From: CAMDPA01 sp965223035
GTDB taxonomy: Bacteria; Pseudomonadota; Alphaproteobacteria; Rhizobiales; Hyphomicrobiaceae
DNA length: 64,000 nt
Assembly: GCA_965223035.1 (NCBI GenBank)
Contig: OZ244980.1
Span: 2,294,001 to 2,358,000, forward strand
Direction of reading: 5' to 3'
Part shown: positions 25,225 through 34,105 of the stretch, piece after piece
Layout of the letters: each line of letters opens with the position of its first letter
Position numbering within the stretch: position 1 is the stretch's first letter
Notes under the pieces: generated by a model
What the model was told of the DNA's origin: nothing
Seen by the model: only the letters and a program-made list of their open reading frames with translations
The model's database searches: none
Translations under genes and position numbers: made by a program

Positions 25225-25260
25225 CCGTCGAGCCCAGTCGCCTTAACTCGGCGGACTTGC

Positions 25261-25342
25261 TAGAGCAACCTGCCTTCCATCGGAAGCGGAACGATCCCGA
25301 TGAAAAGCAGAAAGTTGCCCACCACTTTAAGGCACGAAATCT
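25261..25342 (+). repeat. Palindromic intergenic repeat, copy 3
   Basis: Diverged copy: TAGAGCAACCTGCCTTCCAT, CGGAAGCGGAACGATCCCGA, then GAAAAGCAGAAAGTTGCC and a TTTAAGGCACGAAATCT tail. It lies 36 nt after the DctM stop. Confidence 0.8.
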
Positions 25343-25437
25343 GGTGCATGTCCGCCTTGGACGGATCAGCCGTGCCGGCCAGCCCCCCCGGCCCGACACC
25401 CACACCAGCGTGCTGTTTCATGGCCGGGCGGAGGCGT
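25343..25437 (+). repeat. Second repeat module, attached to copy 3
   Basis: Contains the imperfect hairpin TCCGCC-TTG-GACGGA (25351-25365), followed by ATCAGCCGTGC and a C/G-rich tract ending in CATGGCCGGGCGG. It is inverted relative to the copy at 21930-21988. Confidence 0.55.
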
Positions 25438-25664
25438 AGGATGGTTCGAGTTCACTCCGACACGCTTTAAGGGCGTCAGAAGAACTGGCGCGGACGCGAT
25501 CTGATCGTTTATGCTGTCGCGAGAGCTGAGCGGCGCCGGCCGCTTGCGGTGGCACGCATCTCCGACCCGTCCGCACGCAGGCGATGATTGCGACGTGGCG
25601 GGCGGAAGCGCCACGGCCGGGCGATCAAGTTGGGTCGAGCACGCTATAACCCGAAAGATGTGGC

Positions 25665-27857
25665 ATGGCAGAACGATCATTCAAAAAAGAAGTCGAGCAA
25701 TTGCGACTCGGTGAGGGTGAGACATTCACTGGCGAGGCCATTTTGGCTGTCACCAAGGCGCTGCTGGAGAGCGGAGTCAGCTACGTCGGTGGCTACCAGG
25801 GAGCGCCGATCTCGCACTTGATGGATGTGTTGGCCGATGCGCAACCGGTGCTCGATGAGCTGGGCGTGCACTTTGAGGCCAGCGCCAGCGAGGCCTCCGC
25901 CGCGGCGATGTTAGCGGCTTCGATGCACTATCCGATCCGCGGTGCGGCGACCTGGAAATCAACCGTCGGTACCAATGTCGCCTCCGACGCGCTCGCCAAC
26001 CTTGCCTCGGGGGGCGTGACCGGTGGCGCGCTGATCATCATCGGTGAAGACTATGGCGAAGGCTCGTCGATCATGCAGGAGCGCAGCCACGCCTTCGCGA
26101 TGAAGTCGCAGATATGGCTGGTCGATCCACGACCCAACACCAAGAGCATCGTGCAGGCCGTGAAGGACGGCTTTGAGCTGTCGGAGGCGAGCCATACGCC
26201 GGTGATGCTGCAACTGCGCATCCGAGCCTGCCACGTGCACGGCTCGTATGTCGCCGGCAACAACGTGCGTCCCGCATTCTCGCTGGAGGACGCGCGCAAT
26301 GCACCGCGCCGGGACACCGGTCGCATCGTTTTGCCGCCGGCCTCGTACAATCACGAGCACGAAAAGGTCGAACAACGCTGGCCGGCGGCCGTTGAGTTCA
26401 TCAAGCAACGCCAGCTGAACGAGGTGTTTGACGGCGACCTTGAAGAGGTCGGCCTGATCTTGCAGGGCGGCCTCTACAATGGGGTGATCGGCGCGCTGCG
26501 GCGGTTGGGGTTGGCGGACGTGTATGGCGCCACGCGGGTCCCGCTTTATGTGCTGAACGTGACCTATCCGCTGGTGCCGGATGAATTGGTCGCGTTTTGT
26601 CGCGGCAAACGCGCGGTGCTGATGGTCGAAGAGGGGCAGCCGGACTATCTGGAGCAAGCCGCTCATGCGATTCTCAGGCGCCACGCTGTCGATACCCCGC
26701 TGATGGGTAAGGAGCACCTGCCAAAAGCAGGCGAGTATCAGGCCGGCGTTTTGATCGATGGCCTGCGCTCATTCTTTGCTGAGGTCGCGCCGGAGGCGAT
26801 CGATGAAGGCCGTTCGCGCTCGGCCCTGATCGGGCCGGATGAGGATGCCGATGACCAGCATGATGCGGTCGTCGCCCACCTCGACAAAGCGATTCCCCCG
26901 CGTCCGCCGGGCTTTTGCACGGGTTGTCCAGAGCGACCGATCTTCTCGGCGATGCGTCTTGTTCAAAACGAGGTCGGAGAGCGCCATGTCGCCGGTGATA
27001 TCGGATGTCACCTGTTCTCCGTTATGCCGCCGTTCAACATCGGCGCCAGCACCATGGGGTATGGCTTGGGAGCGGCGTCGGCCGCGGGCCTCAACATTGG
27101 CAAGGGCAAGCGATCGATCGCGGTGATGGGTGATGGGGGGTTCTGGCACAACGGGCTCGCCAGCGGCATCGCCAACGCGGTGTTCAACAAAAGCGACGAC
27201 GTCATCGTGCTGGTCGACAACCATTACGCGGCCGCGACCGGCGGCCAAGACGTGCTCTCCTCGCGGGCGCACAACGCGTTAAGGTCGACCAACCATCCGT
27301 TGGAAACGGCGGTGCGTGGCGTTGGGGTTAACTGGGTGCGCCGGATTGACCGGACCTACGACGTGACACGGATGAAGGGGGCCTTGAAGGAGGCTTTGAC
27401 GACGACGACACCCGGGCCCAAGGTCGTGATCGCTTCCAGTGAATGCATGCTGAACCGTCAGCGGCGCGAAAAGCCGCAACTGCGTCAGGCGCTGAACGAG
27501 GGCAAGCGCGTGCTGACGCAGAAATTTGGTGTCGATGAAGATGTCTGCACCGGGGATCATGCCTGCATGCGGCTGTCTGGCTGTCCCTCGTTAACCATCA
27601 AGCCGAGCGATGACCCGCTCAAGGACGATCCGGTTGCCACCGTGGATTCATCATGCGTGGCATGTGGTCATTGCGGCGAAGTGGCGGATGCAGCGGTCTT
27701 GTGTCCATCGTTTTATCGCGCCGACGCCATCAACAATCCGAATTGGTGGGATCGTACGATGCATCGGTTGCGACGGCCAGTGATCGCTTGGCTGCAAGCG
27801 CGGCGCCAACGTCGACACATGATGGAAGGGCCGATTGGCGTGGAAAGGAGCAGCTGA
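25665..27857 (+). CDS. Indolepyruvate ferredoxin oxidoreductase alpha-like protein
   Basis: A 730-aa thiamine-diphosphate iron-sulfur oxidoreductase subunit. The N-terminal pyruvate-oxidoreductase-like domain shows YVGGYQGAPISHLMDVL and ASEASAAAMLAA. The TPP domain shows GDIGCHLF, MGDGGFWHNGLASGIANAV and LVDNHYAAATGGQ. The C-terminal Fe-S region has Cys clusters in CTGDHACMRLSGC and SCVACGHC. Relatives decarboxylate 2-oxoacids, mostly aryl-pyruvates, to acyl-CoA and pass the electrons to ferredoxin. The stop overlaps the beta-like gene (TGATG), so the two are one enzyme. Oxygen-tolerant homologues exist in aerobes. Confidence 0.87.
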   Translation: MAERSFKKEVEQLRLGEGETFTGEAILAVTKALLESGVSYVGGYQGAPISHLMDVLADAQPVLDELGVHFEASASEASAAAMLAASMHYPIRGAATWKSTVGTNVASDALANLASGGVTGGALIIIGEDYGEGSSIMQERSHAFAMKSQIWLVDPRPNTKSIVQAVKDGFELSEASHTPVMLQLRIRACHVHGSYVAGNNVRPAFSLEDARNAPRRDTGRIVLPPASYNHEHEKVEQRWPAAVEFIKQRQLNEVFDGDLEEVGLILQGGLYNGVIGALRRLGLADVYGATRVPLYVLNVTYPLVPDELVAFCRGKRAVLMVEEGQPDYLEQAAHAILRRHAVDTPLMGKEHLPKAGEYQAGVLIDGLRSFFAEVAPEAIDEGRSRSALIGPDEDADDQHDAVVAHLDKAIPPRPPGFCTGCPERPIFSAMRLVQNEVGERHVAGDIGCHLFSVMPPFNIGASTMGYGLGAASAAGLNIGKGKRSIAVMGDGGFWHNGLASGIANAVFNKSDDVIVLVDNHYAAATGGQDVLSSRAHNALRSTNHPLETAVRGVGVNWVRRIDRTYDVTRMKGALKEALTTTTPGPKVVIASSECMLNRQRREKPQLRQALNEGKRVLTQKFGVDEDVCTGDHACMRLSGCPSLTIKPSDDPLKDDPVATVDSSCVACGHCGEVADAAVLCPSFYRADAINNPNWWDRTMHRLRRPVIAWLQARRQRRHMMEGPIGVERSS

Positions 27858-29491
27858 TGAGTGTCACACTCTCTCAGGATCAGCCGATCGGTATCGCGAT
27901 TTTGGCACTCGGTGGCCAGGGCGGAGGGGTGATCGCTTCTTGGCTGGTGGGCTTGGCCGAGCAGCACGGCTGGGTGGCGCAGTCGACCAGTGTGCCGGGC
28001 GTGGCGCAGCGGACCGGCGCGACCGTCTACTATGTCGAAATGATGCGCGCGGCGGATCGCGAACCGGTTTTGTCGCTGATGCCGGTTCCAGGCCTGGTGG
28101 ATATTGTTGTTGCCGCGGAATGGATGGAGGCGGGGCGCGCCATCCAACGGGGATTTGTGACGCCCAATCGCACGTGTCTGATCGCCTCCACGCACCGGAT
28201 GTACTCGATCGCGGAGAAGTCCGTGCCCGGCGAGGGAGCGATGGATCCCGAGGTCGTGTATACTGCCGGCAAAGCGTCAGCGAAACGCTTTTTGCATGCG
28301 GACATGGCGCGGCTGGCCGAACAGCATGGCAGCGTCATCTCCGCTTCGCTGTTCGGTGCGATCGCAGGCAGCGGCGCGCTCCCGTTCGACAAGGACGCAT
28401 TCGCGGCGGCGATCCGATCGTATGGCGTCGGCGTCAAGGCGAGTCTGGCCGCGTTCGGCGCGGGCTTCGATGCGGTGACGGCGGCCAGCCAAACGGTAAA
28501 GCCGAGCGAACAGGCCGGCCTGCGCGCGCCGGCGTTGACCGGTGGCACACCGGCGCAACAGGCGGAGCTTCAAGCATTCAAGGCACAGATCGTGCAAGCG
28601 TTTCCTGCCGGCGCGCAGGATATGCTGACGACCGGTCTCAATCGGGTGATCGATTTTCAAGATACCACCTACGGCGCCACCTACCTCGAACATATGAAGC
28701 GCATGGCCGATTTGGATCGCGCACACGGCGGCGCGGACAGGAGTTTTCAGGCCACGCGGGAGGCAGCCAAGTATCTGGCGGGTGCGATGGCCTATGCCGA
28801 CGTGATCCGGGTTGCCGATCTGAAGACCCGCGCCAGCCGATTTGCTCGCGTGCGTCGCGACGTTAAGGCCGCGGATCAGCAGATCGTGGCGATGACCGAA
28901 TTCATGCATCCCAGGGTGCAGGAGTTGTGCAGTTTGTTGCCCGAACGGATGGGGCGAACGGCGCTGCAGAGCCGAACGTGGTCCGGTCTCATCCGCTTTT
29001 TGCTCGAAGGCGGCAAGCGGGTGCGCACTGACTCATTGCGCGGATTCTTGACGCTTTACACCTTGGCCGGGTTGCGCCGATTTAGATTGGGCTCGTTGCG
29101 ACACAAAACGGAGATGGAGCACATCGCCCAGTGGTTGCGGCTGGTGCACGAAACGCTGGCTCATGACTACGACCTCGCCGTCGAGGTGATCCGTGCGCGG
29201 CGCCTGATCAAGGGTTATAGCGATACCCATGTGCGTGGCTTGAGCAAATACGACATGGTGTTGGATGGTATCGCCAAAGTGCAAGGACGGACAGATGGGT
29301 CGCAATGGGCGAAACGGTTGATAGAGTTGGCGCTGAGGGATGCGGAGGGCAAGGAGCTCGCAGGGGCTTTAAAGACCATCGATAGTTTTGCCCAGGCATC
29401 ACGCGACAAAGCCCCATTGAGCACAGACGGCCAGCAAAAGGCGCACCAGGTACCGGTCCAGCCGAGGGCGGCGGACGGGCAGCGAATTTGA
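27857..29491 (+). CDS. Indolepyruvate oxidoreductase beta-like protein with long C-terminal extension
   Basis: A 544-aa protein. Residues about 1-200 match the gamma-type (IorB) domain: AILALGGQGGGVIASWLVGLA, SVPGVAQRTGATVYYVE and VVAAEWMEAGRAI. Residues about 220-544 form a helical extension far beyond the roughly 200 aa of archaeal IorB. It resembles the DUF6537-like region found in fused bacterial homologues. AAGGAG at 27845-27850 selects the ATG at 27857, which overlaps the alpha stop. The function of the extension is not known to me. Confidence 0.84.
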   Translation: MSVTLSQDQPIGIAILALGGQGGGVIASWLVGLAEQHGWVAQSTSVPGVAQRTGATVYYVEMMRAADREPVLSLMPVPGLVDIVVAAEWMEAGRAIQRGFVTPNRTCLIASTHRMYSIAEKSVPGEGAMDPEVVYTAGKASAKRFLHADMARLAEQHGSVISASLFGAIAGSGALPFDKDAFAAAIRSYGVGVKASLAAFGAGFDAVTAASQTVKPSEQAGLRAPALTGGTPAQQAELQAFKAQIVQAFPAGAQDMLTTGLNRVIDFQDTTYGATYLEHMKRMADLDRAHGGADRSFQATREAAKYLAGAMAYADVIRVADLKTRASRFARVRRDVKAADQQIVAMTEFMHPRVQELCSLLPERMGRTALQSRTWSGLIRFLLEGGKRVRTDSLRGFLTLYTLAGLRRFRLGSLRHKTEMEHIAQWLRLVHETLAHDYDLAVEVIRARRLIKGYSDTHVRGLSKYDMVLDGIAKVQGRTDGSQWAKRLIELALRDAEGKELAGALKTIDSFAQASRDKAPLSTDGQQKAHQVPVQPRAADGQRI

Positions 29492-29525
29492 GGCGGATGA
29501 CACCATGCTGATGCGGCGATCGCGT

Positions 29526-29584
29526 TAGCGCAACCTGCCTTTAATCGGAATCGGAACGATCCCGATTTAAGGCGCGATGATCTA
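29526..29584 (+). repeat. Palindromic intergenic repeat, copy 4 (internally deleted)
   Basis: Starts TAGCGCAACCTGCCTTTAAT, passes through CGGAATCGGAACGATCCCGA and goes straight to TTTAAGGCGCGATGATCTA. Compared with copy 7 it lacks the returning arm GCAGAAAGTTGCTCTACAC. The break lies between two TTAAGG-like tracts, so a deletion between short direct repeats is likely. It lies 34 nt after the stop of the beta-like gene. Confidence 0.82.
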
Positions 29585-29692
29585 GGGCGTGATTGGCTTA
29601 GAGCGGCGAGGGTTGGCTTTGATCGAGCCGGCTTTGAGAGATTGCAACATTAGATGGCGAGAATGGCTATGAAGCAATTGAGGGGAGGACTG

Positions 29693-30700
29693 ATGAAGCC
29701 GATGCTGAGTACGGCCCTGGCGGCCACCACGATGATCGTAGCGCTGTCGTCCGGAGCGGTCCACGCGGCGGATAAGATAGCGATCGGGGCACTTCGCTTC
29801 ACGTCGCATTCCCCGACATTCATTGCCTATGAAAAGGGGTACTTCAAGGCCGAGGGCCTCAACGCCGACCTGAAGTTCTTTCAAGCCGCCCAGCCGATTG
29901 CCGTAGCTATTGCTTCCGGCGACATCGACTTCGGCGTGACGGCGCTAACGGGAGGCTTCTACAGCCTGGCCAACAAGGGGGCGCTCAAGGTCATTGGTGG
30001 GCTTTACACGGAGAGCCGCGAGCACAACGGCATGGCGATCTTGGCGTCGAACAAGGCGTATGCTGCCGGGCTCAAGACGCCGGCCGATCTGAAGGGACGA
30101 TCCTGGGCGATGACGCAGCAGGGGTCTTCGTTTCACTACATCGCCGGCATGATCTCCCGCAAACACGGTTTCAGCCTTGCCGATATCAAGGTTAAGCCAC
30201 TCCAGAAAGTCGGCGCTATGATCGGTGCGGTGAAATCGGGCCGGGTCGATGCCATGGCGATGGTCCCGCACGTCGCGATCCCGCTTGATAAGGGTGGGGC
30301 GGCGAAGATCATCGGCTGGATCCGCGATTTAGGGCCCTATCAAGTCACGACGATTTTTACCTCACACAAGAACGTGACGTCCGAGCGCGACAAGGTTGAA
30401 CGCTTTATGCGGGCCTATAAAAAGGGCATTGCCGATTATCGCAGCGTGATGCTGGACCAGAGCAAGGACCCGGCAGCGACCGAGGCGATGGTCGATCTCA
30501 TTCACAAATACGTCTACACCTCGCGGCCGCGCGACAAGGCTGCCCGCTCGATTAAGGCCGGCGCCGTCTTCATGACCGAGGCGGCCCAGCTGGACAAAGC
30601 GGATCTAGCGCGACAACTCGCATGGTTTCAGGCGCAAGGGTTCGCGCCCAAGGAGCTGGCAGTCGATCGCTACGTCGACACGAGCTTCGTCGGCAGATAG
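29693..30700 (+). CDS. ABC transporter substrate-binding protein, NMT1 type (second importer)
   Basis: A 335-aa periplasmic binding protein. The signal peptide is about residues 1-25 (STALAATTMIVALSSGAVHA). The mature start KIAIGALRFTSHSPTFIAYE plus AIASGDIDFGVTALTGG and DLKGRSWAMTQQGSSFHY are NMT1/SsuA-like. AGGGGAGG at 29681-29688 selects the ATG at 29693. ATPase, permease and an FAD oxidoreductase follow in the same direction. Ligand not deducible; the neighbouring 2-oxoacid oxidoreductase hints at an organic acid. Confidence 0.9.
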   Translation: MKPMLSTALAATTMIVALSSGAVHAADKIAIGALRFTSHSPTFIAYEKGYFKAEGLNADLKFFQAAQPIAVAIASGDIDFGVTALTGGFYSLANKGALKVIGGLYTESREHNGMAILASNKAYAAGLKTPADLKGRSWAMTQQGSSFHYIAGMISRKHGFSLADIKVKPLQKVGAMIGAVKSGRVDAMAMVPHVAIPLDKGGAAKIIGWIRDLGPYQVTTIFTSHKNVTSERDKVERFMRAYKKGIADYRSVMLDQSKDPAATEAMVDLIHKYVYTSRPRDKAARSIKAGAVFMTEAAQLDKADLARQLAWFQAQGFAPKELAVDRYVDTSFVGR

Positions 30701-30798
30701 AGCCCGGGTCCGGCGTCTGCAGCGCGCTGCGATGTGAGCGTGTGAGCCAATGCGGTTGGCTCGTGAGGGCCAATACGCATCAGTGTGGTCGGTGTCGT

Positions 30799-31566
30799 AT
30801 GGATTTGCACCTGCACAACATTTCGCACAGCTACGGTGCGATAGAGGTTGTCCGCGACATCGATTTGCAGGTCACTGCCGGGCAAATCGTCTGTCTCATC
30901 GGGCCGTCCGGCTGCGGAAAATCGACGTTGCTGCGGTTTGTCGGTGGGCTGGAGCGACCCAGCGAAGGGGTCGTCCTGCAGCTGGGTGAACCGCCCTGCG
31001 ACAGCCTCAATCCGCTGACCTATATCTTCCAAGATTTCGCCTTGTTGCCGTGGCGCACGGTGGCAGGCAATGTGTCGCTGGTGCTGGAGGACCACGACAT
31101 TTCGCGATCCGACGCAAAATCGATCATCGAGGACGTGCTCGCGCGCACCAAGCTCTCCGAATTTCGTCATGCGCTGCCAAAGCAGTTGTCCGGCGGCATG
31201 CGTCAGCGCGTAGCGATTGCGCGGGCGCTCGCCGTTCGCCCGGCGTGCTTATTGATGGACGAGCCGTTGTCGGCGTTAGACAGCCAAACCCGTGAACTGT
31301 TGCTCGACGACCTGTTGGAGCTGTGGCTGCGCGAACGCTTCACGGCCTGCTATGTGACGCACAACCTGGCGGAGGCGGTGAGATTGGGTCACCGGGTGGT
31401 GGTGCTTTCACGCCGGCCTGGCCGCATTCGGGAAATCATCGACATTGACATTCCGTTGGAGGATCGCGGCCGCCATCGCGACGCGCTTGAGGCCCAGCAG
31501 CAACGGCTGTGGAGTCTGATGCGGGAGGAGGCACTGGCCGCGGATCAGGAGCTGGCCGATGTCTGA
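30799..31566 (+). CDS. ABC transporter ATP-binding protein (second importer)
   Basis: A 255-aa ATPase with Walker A GPSGCGKST, Q-loop IFQDFALLPW, signature LSGGMRQRVAIARA, Walker B ACLLMDEPLSALD and the H-loop in CYVTHNLAEA. The frame is open upstream to 30622, but the ATG at 30799 gives the usual N-terminus MDLHLHNISHSYG. The 3' end overlaps the permease gene by 8 nt. Intact and probably active. Confidence 0.92.
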   Translation: MDLHLHNISHSYGAIEVVRDIDLQVTAGQIVCLIGPSGCGKSTLLRFVGGLERPSEGVVLQLGEPPCDSLNPLTYIFQDFALLPWRTVAGNVSLVLEDHDISRSDAKSIIEDVLARTKLSEFRHALPKQLSGGMRQRVAIARALAVRPACLLMDEPLSALDSQTRELLLDDLLELWLRERFTACYVTHNLAEAVRLGHRVVVLSRRPGRIREIIDIDIPLEDRGRHRDALEAQQQRLWSLMREEALAADQELADV

Positions 31567-32356
31567 TGCCGGGGCGGGCCGGCCGGTGCAGTTTCGCGGT
31601 GGTGGCTTCCAACCCAAGCCGGTGGGGGTGATTGGCCCTTTGGTGTTCGCCGCGGTGATTGGTGTCTGGGAGCTTGGCTCGCGGCTGGGCTGGATCGGCC
31701 CCATTATCTTACCCTCGCCCAGTGAGGCGTTTGCCGCATTTGCAGAACTTGTGCGCAGTGGGCAGCTTTGGTTGCATCTGAGCGCCTCCTTGAACCGTCT
31801 GATCCAAGGCTGGGTGTACGGCACGATCCTCGGCATTCTGGTCGGGTTTGCGGCCGGCCTGTTCTCACTGGCCCGCGCAGGCATCGTGCCGCTGGTGGCG
31901 GCGATCTTCCCGATTCCAAAGATAGCGCTGCTGCCGTTGTTCATCATCTGGTTCGGCATTGGCGAGGAATCGAAGATCGCCACCATCCTGTTTGGTACTT
32001 TCTTTCCGACGGTGATTTCAGTTTATGGCGGGGTGGATAACGTCGACCGCGGCCTTATTCGCATGGGGCAATCGTTTGGTCTGTCGTGGTCCTCGATCGT
32101 CCGCAAGATCGTGTTGCCAGGAGCGATGCCAGCAATCCTGTCCGGCTTCAGGATCTCCACGTCGATCGCCATCATCTTGCTGGTGGCAGCGGAGATGATC
32201 GGTGCGGAACATGGGGTCGGCGCCTACGTTCTGCTCGCGGGCAATTTGATGGCGATGGACCAGCTGGTGGCCGGCGTGGCCTTGCTGTCGATGATGGGTC
32301 TGGTCGTGAGTTGGATTCTGGGTCGTGTCGAACGCGCTCTATTGAGGTGGCGATGA
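31559..32356 (+). CDS. ABC transporter permease (second importer)
   Basis: A 265-aa inner-membrane permease of the SsuC/TauC type with about six membrane segments. The coupling loop reads SFGLSWSSIVRKIVLPGAMP. AGGAG at 31548-31552 precedes the ATG, and the stop TGA overlaps the next ATG (ATGA), tying the FAD oxidoreductase to the importer operon. Unlike the first importer it has a single permease gene. Confidence 0.92.
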   Translation: MSDAGAGRPVQFRGGGFQPKPVGVIGPLVFAAVIGVWELGSRLGWIGPIILPSPSEAFAAFAELVRSGQLWLHLSASLNRLIQGWVYGTILGILVGFAAGLFSLARAGIVPLVAAIFPIPKIALLPLFIIWFGIGEESKIATILFGTFFPTVISVYGGVDNVDRGLIRMGQSFGLSWSSIVRKIVLPGAMPAILSGFRISTSIAIILLVAAEMIGAEHGVGAYVLLAGNLMAMDQLVAGVALLSMMGLVVSWILGRVERALLRWR

Positions 32357-33636
32357 GGCGCGATCACTATGATGTCGTCGTCGTTGGCGGTGGTAGCGCC
32401 GGCGTGGGTGCGGCCGTCGGCGCGGCGCGGGCCGGCGCCAAAACGCTGTTGGTGGAAGCTGCCGGATGCCTGGGCGGGGCGGCGACGCTGCGTAACGTCA
32501 CGACATTTTGTGGTCTTTACACGCTCAGCGATCCACCGCGGCAAGTGGTGTTCGCGGTCGCCGAAGACATCTTACGCAGGCTCAAGCAGCGCGGCGCCGT
32601 GACACCACCGCAGCGGTTTCGCGGCGTGTTCGTGGTGTTCGACCCGGAGCAGTTGAAGCTCGTGTTGGATGAGGTTTGTGAGCAGGCCGGCGTCGAGCTG
32701 CGATTTCATAGTCAGCTGATCGGCGCCGACCGGCGCGGCGAAGCGGTATCCGCAATTATAACGATCGACACAGGCGGACGCAGGGAGATCACAGCGGCTG
32801 CTTTCGTCGATGCCACAGGTGACGCCAACCTGGCCGCACTGTGCGGCGCCTCGACCCGGTACGGCAACGCCGGACAGGTGAACCTCGGTTCATTGGGCAC
32901 CCGTTTTGGCGGCATATCGGCGGAAACCGTCGTCACCGCCCAACAATTGGCCGATGCGGTAAGAGCAGCGGCGGCTGGCGGCGTTGGACCACTAACCAAG
33001 GATCGCAGCGTGGTCGTGCGCCTGCCGATCAGCGGTGATCTGGTGATCTATGTGGCAAGCGCTGACTTTGATCCGCGTGATGCGCGCGCACGCACGATGG
33101 CGGAAGTGTCGGGACGGCGGCAGGCCGCGGCCTATCTACAGGCGGTTCGATCGATCGCCGGCTGCGCGAACGCCTACCTGGTGAGCACCGGTCCGCAGTT
33201 CGGAATCCGCGAAAGCCGGCACCTGGATTGCGTCCGTCAATTCACGTGGCAGGATATCGAGGCGCGGCGAAGCTTCGCCGACTGTGTCGCGCTGGGTGCG
33301 TGGGGTGCGGAATGGCATGATCGCGCAAGCTTTGAGAGCACGTTCTGTTTGCCGCCGGAACGCGAAAGCTACGACATTCCGCTCAGCTGTCTTATCAGTC
33401 GCGATACGCCAAATTTACTGGCCGCAGGGCGTACGGCGGATGGTGACCGCAAGGCGGGAGCGGCGATCCGCGTGATGGGGACCAGTCTGGCAACCGGGCA
33501 AGCTGCCGGTGTCGCCGCAGCGCATGTTGCTGACGGTGGCCGCCTCGATCCGGCTGGTGTGGCGGTCGTGCGCAATGCGCTGCGCGCCCAAGGTGCAGTG
33601 CTGACCACGGCGGAAGCCGCGCACCGGCGGCAATAG
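32353..33636 (+). CDS. FAD-dependent oxidoreductase (FAD_oxidored family)
   Basis: A 427-aa flavoprotein. The dinucleotide-binding motif is VVVVGGGSAGVGAAVGAARAG, followed by AAGCLGGAATLRNVTTFCGLY. Mid-protein FVDATGDANLAALCG and a C-terminal NLLAAGRTADGD complete the FAD site. The pattern belongs to the FAD_oxidored family often found in catabolic clusters. Translation is coupled to the permease gene (ATGA), so its substrate is probably what the importer brings in. The reaction cannot be named. Confidence 0.85.
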   Translation: MRRDHYDVVVVGGGSAGVGAAVGAARAGAKTLLVEAAGCLGGAATLRNVTTFCGLYTLSDPPRQVVFAVAEDILRRLKQRGAVTPPQRFRGVFVVFDPEQLKLVLDEVCEQAGVELRFHSQLIGADRRGEAVSAIITIDTGGRREITAAAFVDATGDANLAALCGASTRYGNAGQVNLGSLGTRFGGISAETVVTAQQLADAVRAAAAGGVGPLTKDRSVVVRLPISGDLVIYVASADFDPRDARARTMAEVSGRRQAAAYLQAVRSIAGCANAYLVSTGPQFGIRESRHLDCVRQFTWQDIEARRSFADCVALGAWGAEWHDRASFESTFCLPPERESYDIPLSCLISRDTPNLLAAGRTADGDRKAGAAIRVMGTSLATGQAAGVAAAHVADGGRLDPAGVAVVRNALRAQGAVLTTAEAAHRRQ

Positions 33637-34105
33637 CGGGTGGCCGATCGGTGTGGCGTCGCGTGCACGCTGATCAAGTAGAGCACCGGCCAGACCGCAT
33701 CGACGTGCTATCCAGGGCTGTCGTCACCCAGCGACCAGTGCGACGTCGTCATCTTCACTTCGGCGGCCCTGATCTGAACGCGCGCGAGCGATCCTGACAC
33801 CAAAAGGCTGCTACACGGATGGCCGGGTCTAAAGACTGCCACCGTGATACGAGCAGCGATCCGGTTGCATTCTGACATCACCAACGATGGATGGCGCGCG
33901 ATGAGACCACATGTTCAGTGCAGACCGTTCGCGAGTGGTATTTTTTACAACAGCACCTTTCAAAAACGAGCAGCAATGGGATTATCACATGACAAATAAT
34001 CGTATCATCTGGTAGCCGTTCACGTGACTCAACCGAGGCTTCGCTGTAGTCCGGGTCGTCATTTTCAACGTCCGCTGGCCCAGGGTGCATCGTCAAGGAG
34101 AATCG
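33637..34105. other. Intergenic region before the autotransporter gene
   Basis: A 469-nt space. The part at about 33930-34010 is AT-richer than the surroundings and may hold the promoter of the peptidase gene. No reading frame, palindromic repeat or RNA gene was found. Confidence 0.45.

Larger units (their letters stand above)
25225..25664. other. Intergenic region with composite repeat
   Basis: A 440-nt space. It holds repeat copy 3 (25261-25342) and the attached second module (25343-25437). The rest (25440-25664) is the leader of the two-gene oxidoreductase operon and shows no gene. Confidence 0.55.

Noticed and set aside
32086..32352. N-terminal extension of the FAD oxidoreductase into the permease gene
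   Set aside because: The flavin motif begins right after the ATG at 32353, which overlaps the permease stop as ATGA; the extension is only an out-of-frame permease sequence.
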